DNA from: a virus
Length of the DNA stretch: 41,007 nt
Virus record (IMG/VR): IMGVR_UViG_3300042887_001361
Coordinates: 1 to 41,007 of that record
Reading direction: 5' to 3' (one strand)
In this document: piece after piece, positions 34,048 to 40,985 of the stretch
How positions within the stretch are numbered: position 1 is the stretch's first letter
Layout: each line of letters starts with the position of its first letter
Translations under genes and position numbers: made by a program
The notes under the pieces: generated by a model
What the model was told of the DNA's origin: nothing
The model's database searches: none
Seen by the model: the letters and a program-made list of their open reading frames with translations, nothing else

Positions 34048-35169
34048 TTATTGAAGTTTAGTAAGAGCAGCAGACAACTGTTGCCCAATTAATAGCACAG
34101 CAGGACGAGGATCGTCTACATGCGCCATTGTGTTACCCGATGAAATAGAAACGGTTGACCCTTCTGGTAAAGGCTGTTTAAGCTTCTTTAGCTTCTTTTC
34201 AGCCTGAGCAGGAGAGATAAACGATGCTTCCATCACATCAGATTCTGTAAGGCCTGCATCAAGTAAAGCTTGTTTAGCTTCTACTTCATCTGACCATTTA
34301 CGGGTTGACCTTTTGGCAACCAGTTTGTAATTTGGTAAATCACGACCTGATTCTAGCATAGTGAACGCTAGAGCGCGCAAGTCTTTTATCCATTCTTCCA
34401 GAATTTCAGCGTTCTGAAGATAGGCATCTATAGTTGGTGCATCTATCGCATCTATCTTAACTTTCAATGCGCGTTCAACTGCACCTGTCATTAATGGGCA
34501 GGTAGGTTTAGCTGCACACCATTTACAATGAGCGCCTTCTCTGAGCGGTGCGTCAAGTCTTTGTGATGCTTTAACGGCACTTAATAATTGCTGTTCAAAT
34601 GCTTTAATGCGCTCTACTGTAGTGACCCAACTCTTAAGCATTGGAGGTTGAATAATGATTAGCTCGACTTCTTTTACGTCTTTAAATGCCCATTTTGCAT
34701 GTTCAGTGCGCATAGCAGCAGCAGCATAGAACATTAGCTGTTCATTTTCTTTTGCTTCTACGATAACGCCATTGCCAAACTTCCAATCCAAGACAATAGC
34801 ACGATCATGTATACGACCAAGCAGATCGCAGCTGCCAAATACGTCAGGCATGAAATCACCGAAATTAACTTCAACTTCGACTTCATATTCGAGAGCCAGA
34901 TCAGGATCAATTTCATTCAGTAACTCCAAAGCAACGGTGTACTTTTCATCAAGTAAGTCTTGAGTCAGTATAACATCTTCGTATTGTGTACCGACTACAG
35001 GTTGTTTTCCTTCACCTAGATACTCGGCAATGGTGTTATGAAGAAGTGTACCTTCATCAGCATAAGAGCTGGAAGGCTTTTCAGGTGCTTCATTGCACAG
35101 CTTGACTGAGCCTGGGCAGTTAATTACTCTTTTGGCAGTAGAACCACCGACTATTTTACTGTGTGCCAT
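34048..35169 (-). CDS. Cas4/RecB-like PD-(D/E)XK nuclease (DUF2800)
   Basis: A 373-residue nuclease. The family pattern is GTLLHNTIAEYL (H44), GSCDLLGRI with D115, then VLDWKFG with D128 and K130, and the Q144 helix EQLMFYAAAA. C18 and C25 near the N-terminus and the CKWCAAKPTC cluster at about 217-226 resemble the Fe-S-bearing Cas4/AddB nucleases. DUF2800 proteins are common in phage replication blocks and probably act as 5'-3' exonucleases in recombination or DNA processing. It is the first gene of the block. Confidence 0.85.
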   Translation of the reverse strand: MAHSKIVGGSTAKRVINCPGSVKLCNEAPEKPSSSYADEGTLLHNTIAEYLGEGKQPVVGTQYEDVILTQDLLDEKYTVALELLNEIDPDLALEYEVEVEVNFGDFMPDVFGSCDLLGRIHDRAIVLDWKFGNGVIVEAKENEQLMFYAAAAMRTEHAKWAFKDVKEVELIIIQPPMLKSWVTTVERIKAFEQQLLSAVKASQRLDAPLREGAHCKWCAAKPTCPLMTGAVERALKVKIDAIDAPTIDAYLQNAEILEEWIKDLRALAFTMLESGRDLPNYKLVAKRSTRKWSDEVEAKQALLDAGLTESDVMEASFISPAQAEKKLKKLKQPLPEGSTVSISSGNTMAHVDDPRPAVLLIGQQLSAALTKLQ

Positions 35170-35285
35170 TAATTTAATCCCGTTTCGTTTAAAGTGAATA
35201 TATTATTTCACAAAAAAATATATTGTACAAATGTTTTTTACAGTGATAAGCTATAACCTCACTAAGCGAAACTGGAGTAAACGAA
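35170..35285. promoter_or_regulatory. Divergent promoter region with mirrored leaders
   Basis: A 116-base gap between two divergent start codons. A 17-base leader before the minus gene (AACGAAACGGGATTAAA, 35189-35173) and one before the plus gene (AGCGAAACTGGAGTAAA, 35265-35281) are the same in 14 of 17 positions. They hold the ribosome-binding sites and are about 90 bases apart as an inverted repeat. The core is AT-rich; I could not identify convincing -35/-10 pairs. Confidence 0.6.
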
Positions 35286-35879
35286 ATGAAAGTTCTTATA
35301 GCCTGTGAATACTCTGGACGAGTTAGGGACGCATTTACTAAACTTGGTCACGATGCAATGAGTTGCGACATTTTAGAAACAGAGTCACCAGGTAATCATT
35401 ACAAAGGCGATGTGCGCGATGTTCTAGGGGGGGGGTGGGATATGATGGTTGCACATCCTCCTTGCACATACTTAACCGTTAGTGCGAACAAATGGTATAA
35501 AGACCAGCCTGAACGTAAATCTGGTGTTTTGGTTGGACAGGCTCGAAGAGATGCCAGAGAAGATGCTATCTTTTTCTTTATGTTGTTAATGACATGCAAT
35601 ATAAACAAAATTGCGATAGAAAATCCTATTGGTGTTTTATCTTCAAAATATAGAAAACCTGACCAAGTAATTCAGCCTTGGCAATTTGGACATGGGGAAA
35701 CAAAAGCTACATGCTTATGGCTTAAGAACTTACCAAAACTTGAATCTACAAATGTAGTAGACGGTAGAGAGCAAAGATTACATCTATTGCCACCGTCAAT
35801 AGATAGAGCAAAGATTAGATCAAAAACATATCAAGGCATAGCTGACGCTATGGCTATGCAATGGGGCGCGGAATGTTAG
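35286..35879 (+). CDS. DNA cytosine methyltransferase-like protein
   Basis: A 197-residue Rossmann-fold methyltransferase. The start MKVLIACEYSGRVRDAF is a SAM-binding motif I region; CDI (about 27-29), the WDMMVAHPPCTYL loop with P58, P59 and C60 (PPC motif of C5-cytosine enzymes), IAIENPIG (ENP) and FGHGETKATCLWLKNLP follow. The recognition domain of a full C5 enzyme is missing, as usual for this small phage type; activity is not assured. Residues 48-50 are encoded by nine Gs in a row. First gene of the right-hand + block. Confidence 0.85.
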   Translation: MKVLIACEYSGRVRDAFTKLGHDAMSCDILETESPGNHYKGDVRDVLGGGWDMMVAHPPCTYLTVSANKWYKDQPERKSGVLVGQARRDAREDAIFFFMLLMTCNINKIAIENPIGVLSSKYRKPDQVIQPWQFGHGETKATCLWLKNLPKLESTNVVDGREQRLHLLPPSIDRAKIRSKTYQGIADAMAMQWGAEC

Positions 35880-36160
35880 AACGTGACATTGAAAAATATT
35901 TTAAATGGATAGTTGAAGTGAACGGAGGAAAGACGTATAAATTTACTTCACCTGCACATCGAGGTGTAGCAGATAGAATTGCTTGCATGTCAGATGGAAC
36001 AACGTGGTTTGTGGAACTTAAAACAAAAGGGGGTAGATTATCAGAATTACAAAAACTATTTGCACAAGAAATGATAAGGCTTAACCAAAACTATGCGTGT
36101 CTTTGGACAATAGAACAGATTGATAATTGGGCAATAGAATGTTTGGGATTACATATTTAA
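35873..36160 (+). CDS. VRR-NUC domain nuclease
   Basis: A 95-residue protein MLERDIEKYFKWIVEVN... It matches VRR-NUC nucleases: a Glu in the first helix (E3), KFTSPAHRGVADRI (D at about 33), VELKTKGGRLSELQKLF (E-x-K and Q), ending in WTIEQIDNW. Members are structure-specific nucleases of the PD-(D/E)XK class. ATG 35873 matches the usual MLERDIE start; an in-frame ATG at 35861 would add four residues. It overlaps the methyltransferase by seven bases, forming an operon. Confidence 0.85.
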   Translation: MLERDIEKYFKWIVEVNGGKTYKFTSPAHRGVADRIACMSDGTTWFVELKTKGGRLSELQKLFAQEMIRLNQNYACLWTIEQIDNWAIECLGLHI

Positions 36161-36249
36161 TTAGATTGATTATATGTTTAGTAATTTTAACGGTCATGCT
36201 TCCGCTGGCCATCATTAATTTAGGGGTAATGAAATGGAAAGAGAAATAG
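36139..36249 (+). CDS. Possible small membrane protein (36 aa)
   Basis: MFGITYLIRLIICLVILTVM... has one long hydrophobic segment, then KWKEK. It begins in the last codons of the nuclease gene and ends within the next gene (overlaps 22 and 16 bases), filling the apparent gap. The ribosome-binding site is weak. The basic tail after the membrane segment supports a real product, but it could be a chance frame. Confidence 0.4.
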   Translation: MFGITYLIRLIICLVILTVMLPLAIINLGVMKWKEK

Positions 36250-36416
36250 ATCAAGACATAGACTGGTTGTATGCACAAACTGTAAAAGGAGGACTTAAAC
36301 GTCCAACTGAGAAGCAGGAAGATGAATTTGATTATCTGGTAAGCCGATACAGACGTTTGTTAGGTTTAACTGTATCTTCAGCCAGAACACGAGCTTTCAA
36401 GGAAGTTATGATGTAA
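36234..36416 (+). CDS. Small hypothetical protein (60 aa)
   Basis: MEREIDQDIDWLYAQTVKGG... is charged and helical, with YLVSRYRRLLGL near the end. Soluble, no membrane span. AGGGG about eight bases before the ATG supports the start. Function unknown. Confidence 0.65.
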   Translation: MEREIDQDIDWLYAQTVKGGLKRPTEKQEDEFDYLVSRYRRLLGLTVSSARTRAFKEVMM

Positions 36417-36452
36417 TTAACGTTTCCACCAATAAACTTATGGAGTTATCCA

Positions 36453-36668
36453 ATGCCCGACAAAAAGATGGTTGGGGGTAAGCATTATTTATTACCGATC
36501 CAACCGGTTACTTACATCCATGCTAACAATCTACCGTTTATGGAAGGTAACATTATAAAGTACATTACGCGCCATCGAAGCAAGAATGGCGCAGAAGATA
36601 TAAAGAAAATCATACATTACTGTGAACTAATCTTGGAGCTTGAATACAATGAACGAAGTACAACGTGA
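36453..36668 (+). CDS. DUF3310 family protein
   Basis: A 71-residue protein matching the DUF3310 core: GGKHYLLPIQPVTYI, ANNLPFMEGNIIKYITRHRSKNG, then EDIKKIIHYCELILEL. The family is found in many phages and related to nucleotide kinase-like annotations, without a proven activity. GGAG before the ATG is a good ribosome-binding site. Its end overlaps the next gene by 20 bases. Confidence 0.85.
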   Translation: MPDKKMVGGKHYLLPIQPVTYIHANNLPFMEGNIIKYITRHRSKNGAEDIKKIIHYCELILELEYNERSTT

Positions 36669-37116
36669 AGCACAACGAAAAAGATGTCTTGAATATTATC
36701 ATAAGAACAAAAAAGCCATACATGAACGTGTTTTGCTGAAACGTAAAGCAGATCGTTTGAAAGCGGAACGTTTAAAAAACAATGTTGTAATCCCTCCAGT
36801 ACCTCAAAAGTGCATTGCTAAGAAAGAAATAATGGCGTTGATCGGTATCAAAGCATTGATGCTTGATAAGATCATTAAAGAACCACGATATTGTATGCCT
36901 AAAAAGGTTGCTACCCACATTGATGGATCAATTCTATTTAACCGAGCCGAGATCATGGATTGGCTTCCATATATAAGAGAAGTTTGCGCGTTCATGTATA
37001 AACGTCCTCCGATCAAATTAACTGGCATGGCAGCTTCAATAGTTGAGTTCATGCGTCGCAGTAAAGACATGGAGTTGTATTGCGATGAATTAAGACGCAG
37101 AGGTAAAAATGGCTAG
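36649..37116 (+). CDS. Putative AlpA/MerR-like helix-turn-helix protein
   Basis: A 155-residue protein: a basic helical N-terminus (QREAQRKRCLEYYHKNKKAI), then a small winged-helix-like core KKEIMALIGIKALMLDKIIKEPRYCMPKK... SILFNRAEIMDWLPYI, which follows the excisionase/AlpA pattern, and a basic C-terminus (CDELRRRGKNG). Probably DNA-binding. ATG 36649 is preferred to TTG 36640 and has GGAG upstream. Overlaps DUF3310 and the next gene, so it belongs to the operon. Confidence 0.65.
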   Translation: MNEVQREAQRKRCLEYYHKNKKAIHERVLLKRKADRLKAERLKNNVVIPPVPQKCIAKKEIMALIGIKALMLDKIIKEPRYCMPKKVATHIDGSILFNRAEIMDWLPYIREVCAFMYKRPPIKLTGMAASIVEFMRRSKDMELYCDELRRRGKNG

Positions 37117-37387
37117 AGATATTGATTATGCGCTTGTACTGCAAGTGCTTTATAGCAGAGGCTACACCTTAGCTAGTATATCAAAAGTTACAGGCACAGC
37201 GGTAAGCTCATTATCTAATGTAAAACAAGAAACTAAACCTGTACCAACTGGCTGGCATGATGGCTGGGAAGGAATGGCATTGCAAGACTATTATCGTAAA
37301 GCATTAGGTGAAGCACCACCCCATGTTGGGGATTACATTGAACTTGGAGAATATTGTGAAGAAAATGAAATACCCGCTACCTCATGA
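37109..37387 (+). CDS. Small helix-turn-helix-like protein (92 aa)
   Basis: MARDIDYALVLQVLYSRGYT then LASISKVTGTAVSSLSNVKQ is a helix-turn-helix-like region at about residues 10-40, in which SxVTGTAVSSLSNV looks like a recognition helix. The C-terminal half (WHDGWEGMALQDYYRKALGE) is aromatic and acidic. Similar HTH proteins are common in phage early regions. It overlaps its neighbours by 8 and 23 bases. Confidence 0.65.
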   Translation: MARDIDYALVLQVLYSRGYTLASISKVTGTAVSSLSNVKQETKPVPTGWHDGWEGMALQDYYRKALGEAPPHVGDYIELGEYCEENEIPATS

Positions 37388-37559
37388 AAACGCACGTTGC
37401 TTAGGAAGTAACTGCGACAAGAAACAAAATTGTGCTAGGTATTTAAGTATAGAAATTGATACAAAAGATTATTTTTGGCATGGAGATTTTAAAAAAGAAT
37501 TAAAACAACATGACTGTGATTTTTTTATAGATTTTAGGGGGAATTACTATGAGCATTGA
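37365..37559 (+). CDS. Small Cys-rich protein (64 aa)
   Basis: MKYPLPHENARCLGSNCDKK... with the cysteine pattern C-x4-C-x5-C and a fourth Cys in KQHDCDFF, suggesting a zinc-binding fold. ATG 37365 is preferred to 37308 because the longer version would overlap the preceding gene by 80 bases. GGAG lies a little further upstream. Function unknown. Confidence 0.6.
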   Translation: MKYPLPHENARCLGSNCDKKQNCARYLSIEIDTKDYFWHGDFKKELKQHDCDFFIDFRGNYYEH

Positions 37560-37899
37560 ACTATTGATTTATGTTGCGGATTTAGCTAATAGAGTTCCAG
37601 CTATTATAGTTATAGCTAGCTTAGTTATTGTTGGCGCTTTAATTGTTGCTGGGGTAAATATGGCGGAGACGTATGACGATAACTCTAAAACGGTAGACTA
37701 CTGTAAAAAAATAGGGCGCATAAGCGCAATAATTGTAGTGGTATGCTTTTTTATACCATCACAACAAACCATATACATGGTGGCAGGTACAGCAATGGGT
37801 AGAGATGTTATGCAATCTGATATTGCTATCAAAGTTAAAAAGATTATCGAGTCTAAGCTAAACGACTATGTAAAAGAACTGGAGAAGAAAGGTGAGTAA
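37549..37899 (+). CDS. Membrane protein with two spans (116 aa)
   Basis: Two hydrophobic segments at about residues 17-36 (AIIVIASLVIVGALIVAG) and about 58-70 (RISAIIVVVCFFIP), then a soluble helical tail with QTIYMVAGTAMGRDV and a charged end. The two-span layout and the TIYMVAG sequence match small membrane proteins of unknown function seen in many phage accessory regions. AGGGGG precedes the ATG. Confidence 0.75.
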   Translation: MSIELLIYVADLANRVPAIIVIASLVIVGALIVAGVNMAETYDDNSKTVDYCKKIGRISAIIVVVCFFIPSQQTIYMVAGTAMGRDVMQSDIAIKVKKIIESKLNDYVKELEKKGE

Positions 37900-38194
37900 A
37901 GAAAGAGAGTTGTTGGAAAGAGTTAAAGCTGAAGGGTATATTAGTTTTGGGCTATATAAAGAAATCAAAGAACTACTCGCACAACCTGAGCAAGAAAATT
38001 TAACACCACGACAAGGGCTAGAAGAATATAAAAAAGGCTACGCAAAAGCAGAGTTGGATTTGAAACTTGAGCGTATAAATCATGATGACATATTAGATCG
38101 CTCTATAGATGGAAGTTTTGAATATAAAGATGGCTTCATGGATGGAGTTATGTTTGCTGAAAATCATCACGGCATTGGAGTAAATGATGAGTAA
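37892..38194 (+). CDS. Modular paralogue 1 (ELLAQPEQE / HHGIG type)
   Basis: A 100-residue protein: MSKERELLERVKAEGYISFG, IKELLAQPEQE at about 26-36, a helical middle with a possible DUF-like LEEYKKGYAKAELD, and a DGVMFAENHHGIGVNDE end. It starts the array of related genes; its C-terminus lacks the GGG of the others (GGAGTAAATG). The ELLAQPEQE and HGIGG sections are shared with the next three genes while the middle is not. Overlaps both neighbours. Confidence 0.75.
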   Translation: MSKERELLERVKAEGYISFGLYKEIKELLAQPEQENLTPRQGLEEYKKGYAKAELDLKLERINHDDILDRSIDGSFEYKDGFMDGVMFAENHHGIGVNDE

Positions 38195-38555
38195 ATACAT
38201 AGACATGTTACATCTAATAGTGGAAGGCGACAACAGAGGTGATTTCTTTATCAGCAATGAACTGCTTAAAGAAGCACAAGAACTCCTCGCCCAACCTGAG
38301 TCAAAGCAAGAGCCTGTGGCTTGGATGTGGAAAAAACACACGGCTGGAGGGTGGTTAGATGTTGTTAGTATAGATAAACCTACTGCTAATGCACATCAAA
38401 TAAACATTCGACCACTCTACTACACAGCACCGCAAAAACGTGAGCCATTAACCGATGAAAATGTATGCGAAATATTATTACAGAAAGAATGGAAAGGTTT
38501 TGTTGATCTGGTTCGTATTATAGAAAAAGAACATGGCATTGGAGGTGGGAAATGA
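38187..38555 (+). CDS. Modular paralogue 2
   Basis: A 122-residue protein. MSKYIDMLHL start, EAQELLAQPES then KQEPVAWMWKKH (about 30-50), a beta-rich middle, REPLTDENVCEILL and an ending IEKEHGIGGGK. The combination ELLAQPE...EPVAWM...EPLTDE...EHGI is widespread in phage accessory genes. ATG 38187 matches the MSK start of its relatives; an ATG at 38184 is one codon earlier. GGAGGTGG at its end serves the next gene. Confidence 0.75.
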   Translation: MSKYIDMLHLIVEGDNRGDFFISNELLKEAQELLAQPESKQEPVAWMWKKHTAGGWLDVVSIDKPTANAHQINIRPLYYTAPQKREPLTDENVCEILLQKEWKGFVDLVRIIEKEHGIGGGK

Positions 38556-38905
38556 GTAAAGAAAAAGAGCTGTTGAGAGAAATAATGCGCTATATAGCAT
38601 CGGGTGTAGTGTCTATTACAAGCAATGATCTTGGTGATGCAGCAGAAACGTTGCACGAAATACAAGAACTCCTAGCTCAACCTGAGCAAGAGCCTCTTTT
38701 AGCAGAAACAAAGATTGAATGGTATGGGAAAGGGTTTAGACAAGGGGTCAATGAGTTTGCACCACCCAAACCCTTAACAGAAGATGTTATATATGCTCTT
38801 GATAAAGAAGGGGTTGTTGAAAATATGGACGATCATCAAGTCAGATACGTCATTAGATGGATAAGAAGAGTAGAAAAAGAACATGGCATTGGAGGTGGGG
38901 AATGA
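38552..38905 (+). CDS. Modular paralogue 3 (shares its C-terminus with bases 1-127)
   Basis: A 117-residue protein with MSKEKELLREIMRYIAS..., HEIQELLAQPEQEPL at about 35-49, PKPLTEDVIYALDKEG and RWIRRVEKEHGIGGGE. Its last third is the same DNA as the left end of the window. Starts with ATG directly after GGAGGTGGGA (38541-38550). The central part differs from the other paralogues, suggesting domain swapping. Confidence 0.78.
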   Translation: MSKEKELLREIMRYIASGVVSITSNDLGDAAETLHEIQELLAQPEQEPLLAETKIEWYGKGFRQGVNEFAPPKPLTEDVIYALDKEGVVENMDDHQVRYVIRWIRRVEKEHGIGGGE

Positions 38906-39264
38906 GTAAAGAAAGAGAGATGATTGAGAAATTATGTAGTTTTCAAATGACATATAGTGATTGGCTTTTATTAATAGCAGACGCTGAAGAACTTCTCGCC
39001 CAACCTGAGCAAGAGCCTGTGGCTTGGATGGTAGAAACCCATTTTAATAATGAGCCTATCAAAGAGTTTCATACGGTTAAACCAATGGAACGAGTTTATA
39101 AATATTGTAAAGTTACAGAGCTATACTCAGCACCGTTAAAACCGTTAACTGGTATAGAAATATCAAACGGTTTTAAAGCTGATGATGAAGCCACACATCC
39201 CTACAGTTATTGGGCAGGTGTTGAATTTGCTGAGAAGCATCACGGCATTGGAGGTGGGGAATGA
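38902..39264 (+). CDS. Modular paralogue 4
   Basis: A 120-residue protein MSKEREMIEKLCSFQMT... with DAEELLAQPEQEPVAWMVE at about 26-44, a PLKPLTGIEISNGF middle, and GVEFAEKHHGIGGGE at the end. The start is ATG 38902, not the longer in-frame one at 38857, which lies within paralogue 3. The ribosome-binding site is GGAGGTGG (38891-38898) inside the end of paralogue 3. Its own end supplies the site for 39261. Confidence 0.78.
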   Translation: MSKEREMIEKLCSFQMTYSDWLLLIADAEELLAQPEQEPVAWMVETHFNNEPIKEFHTVKPMERVYKYCKVTELYSAPLKPLTGIEISNGFKADDEATHPYSYWAGVEFAEKHHGIGGGE

Positions 39265-39569
39265 GTGGAGGATTTTTTGATCATAGTCAATATACCCTAA
39301 ACCAAATTGTGACGGATATTGAAGATGAAATATATTATAATGATTCAGAAGAAGTTAATGAATACAACGAAAAACGAGGTAATGGATTCAGTGAAGATAC
39401 TATGCAAGAATTCAAATTAGCTGTATGGTATTTGAAACAAGCACTGGTTTATGTACATGAAATCGATTGGCTATTATCTGGCGACACGGGAGAAAAAAGT
39501 TTTCACGAAAGACTTACAAGAAAACTAAATGCTCTTAATAATACTGTTTCAAATCAGGATAATACCTAG
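39261..39569 (+). CDS. Conserved small phage protein (MSGGFFDHSQY type)
   Basis: A 102-residue acidic helical protein. MSGGFFDHSQYTLNQIVTDI, FSEDTMQEFKLAVWYLKQAL and VYVHEIDWLLSGDTGEKSFHERL match a common phage family of unknown function (MSGGHFDY... FHERL). It is read from GGAGGTGG at 39250-39257. The C-terminal 35 bases overlap, on the other strand, the end of the homing endonuclease gene. Confidence 0.8.
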   Translation: MSGGFFDHSQYTLNQIVTDIEDEIYYNDSEEVNEYNEKRGNGFSEDTMQEFKLAVWYLKQALVYVHEIDWLLSGDTGEKSFHERLTRKLNALNNTVSNQDNT

Positions 39570-40395
39570 ATATTAAATTTTTAGCATAAGTTTTTTTGGT
39601 ATCTATTATAGATAAAAACATGACTTTAGATGGATTATCAACCCCATGCTTAATCATACATGTTAATAATTTCTTATCTTTAACAGATTGATATACTGAA
39701 GGATTGAGTGTTCCGTTTTTTAATTTAGTTTCTTTGCATTTCTTAATAGAATCTGGAGTATTTGAGTTTACAGTTCCATTTTTTATTTTGGTTTCTCTTT
39801 GTTTATTTTTAACTAATGGATTACTCGCCTCAGTTCCATTTCTTATTCTAGTTTCTTTTGATTTTTGAATAGATTCAGGTGTAATAGAGTTTGTAGTTCC
39901 ATTTCTTATTTTAGTATCCTTGCTTTTTTGTATAGACTCAGGGGAGGAATTATTCATAGTTCCATTTTTTATTTTGGTATCTAATTGTTTTTGAATAACA
40001 ATAAGACTATTTGGTTCGGTTCCATTTCTTTTCTTTATAGATTTAATTTTATGATATGTTTCATCATCTGCATAAAATGTAGTTCCTCCATTATGGATAT
40101 TTAACCATTCTGATGACTGAGCAGCACCTATTTTGGTTAGAAATTTTGATTCCCAAGATACTGTTTCTGCTCTAGTTTTGAATGTTTTTCTTATCTCAAA
40201 GGTAAACGAATCTACACCGTGTTCTTTTATAAGGTCGGATATTGTTTTAGAAGAAGTGAAGTAAGTAGTCCATAGTTGGTCAGGATGAGCAACTACTTTT
40301 TTGTTATTTGCATATCGTGAACCGTAGTATCTTTGTCTAGTAGGAAGAAAGGTAATACAATATGTGAAAGGTGTATATATAGTTGTGCTGGTCAT
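39535..40395 (-). CDS. GIY-YIG homing endonuclease with tandem DNA-binding repeats
   Basis: A 286-residue protein, the only minus gene in the right-hand block. Residues about 10-100 are a GIY-YIG-like nuclease: TYCITFLPTRQRYYGSRYANN at the two strands, HGVDSFTFEI, and a Glu in TVSWESKFLTKI. Six tandem about 21-residue repeats follow (about 120-240), with RNGT/KNGT cores and PESIQKSK-type helices, as in the NUMOD-like DNA-binding part of such enzymes. The end has HGVDNPSKV. ATG 40395 has AGGA seven bases upstream; the longer in-frame start at 40461 is less likely. Confidence 0.82.
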   Translation of the reverse strand: MTSTTIYTPFTYCITFLPTRQRYYGSRYANNKKVVAHPDQLWTTYFTSSKTISDLIKEHGVDSFTFEIRKTFKTRAETVSWESKFLTKIGAAQSSEWLNIHNGGTTFYADDETYHKIKSIKKRNGTEPNSLIVIQKQLDTKIKNGTMNNSSPESIQKSKDTKIRNGTTNSITPESIQKSKETRIRNGTEASNPLVKNKQRETKIKNGTVNSNTPDSIKKCKETKLKNGTLNPSVYQSVKDKKLLTCMIKHGVDNPSKVMFLSIIDTKKTYAKNLISRYYPDLKQYY

Positions 40396-40602
40396 ATTGA
40401 TTCCTGTAATTAATTGTAGAATGATTAGAGCCAATAGATGTTGACGCATCGTGATTGGCATTTTTTATATAATGTATTTATATAAATTAAAATTCCATGA
40501 AAGATTGAAAAAAGATTTGGAAAAACTAAAATAAAACGTTTACTTTTCCAAATAATAGTATATAATAGACTCATAAATTAAATTATTGAGGAATTATATA
40601 TT
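40396..40602 (+). promoter_or_regulatory. Intergenic region with a promoter for the gene at 40603
   Basis: TTTACT (40539-40544) and TATAAT (40561-40566) are separated by 16 bases, upstream of ATG 40603 and a GAGG site near 40589. The region is AT-rich and no gene fits. It probably serves both the rightward small genes and, on the other strand, the homing endonuclease, for which I see no clear promoter. Confidence 0.55.
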
Positions 40603-40773
40603 ATGACTAAGAATGAATATGAAGTTAATTTTGATCACTGGAATATTCTTTGGAAAAAACACGAAAATAGATATGATTTTTTTGTTGCTAGTTCTCCTGA
40701 GATAGCATGTAATATGGCTCGTTGGAAATATGGCGATTGTATTGATATAATTTCAGTGGAGATATTTGAATGA
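40603..40773 (+). CDS. Small hypothetical protein (56 aa)
   Basis: MTKNEYEVNFDHWNILWKKH... with EIACNMARWKYGDCID and an acidic end. Soluble, aromatic-rich. TGAGGAAT lies before the ATG, and the TATAAT promoter is about 40 bases upstream. Its stop overlaps the next start by four bases (ATGA). Function unknown. Confidence 0.65.
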   Translation: MTKNEYEVNFDHWNILWKKHENRYDFFVASSPEIACNMARWKYGDCIDIISVEIFE

Positions 40774-40985
40774 CTACTGTAGCAGAATTTATTACCTATC
40801 TACAAACCCTACCGCCCGAAACTGTTGTTGATGTTCTCAATGAAGATTCATCAGGATATAGCAGTTATTGTCACTGGGTTGACCTAGAACTTCCGACAGA
40901 ACATTTTCACGAATCTTCCGACTCACTAGATTTTTTCTCAGGTACAGATAAGATTGGACCTTTCCTAAGACTGGGGAGGAGTTAA
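40770..40985 (+). CDS. Small conserved phage protein (MTTVAEFITYLQTLP type)
   Basis: A 71-residue protein. The start MTTVAEFITYLQTLPPETVV is a pattern seen widely in small phage proteins (MTTVKELIAYLQTLP...), followed by a beta-rich GYSSYCHWVDLELP part. Function unknown. Its stop overlaps the start of the last ORF by one base (TAATG). Confidence 0.7.
   Translation: MTTVAEFITYLQTLPPETVVDVLNEDSSGYSSYCHWVDLELPTEHFHESSDSLDFFSGTDKIGPFLRLGRS

Noticed and set aside
36081-36278. Minus-strand frame of 65 codons in the + block
   Set aside because: Opposes well-supported genes with good start signals and lacks its own; the hydrophobic + frame at 36139 fits the gap better.
40468-40473. TATAAT as a second plus promoter
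   Set aside because: No -35 at a workable distance (nearest TTGACG is 21 bases away), and the 40561 site is better placed.
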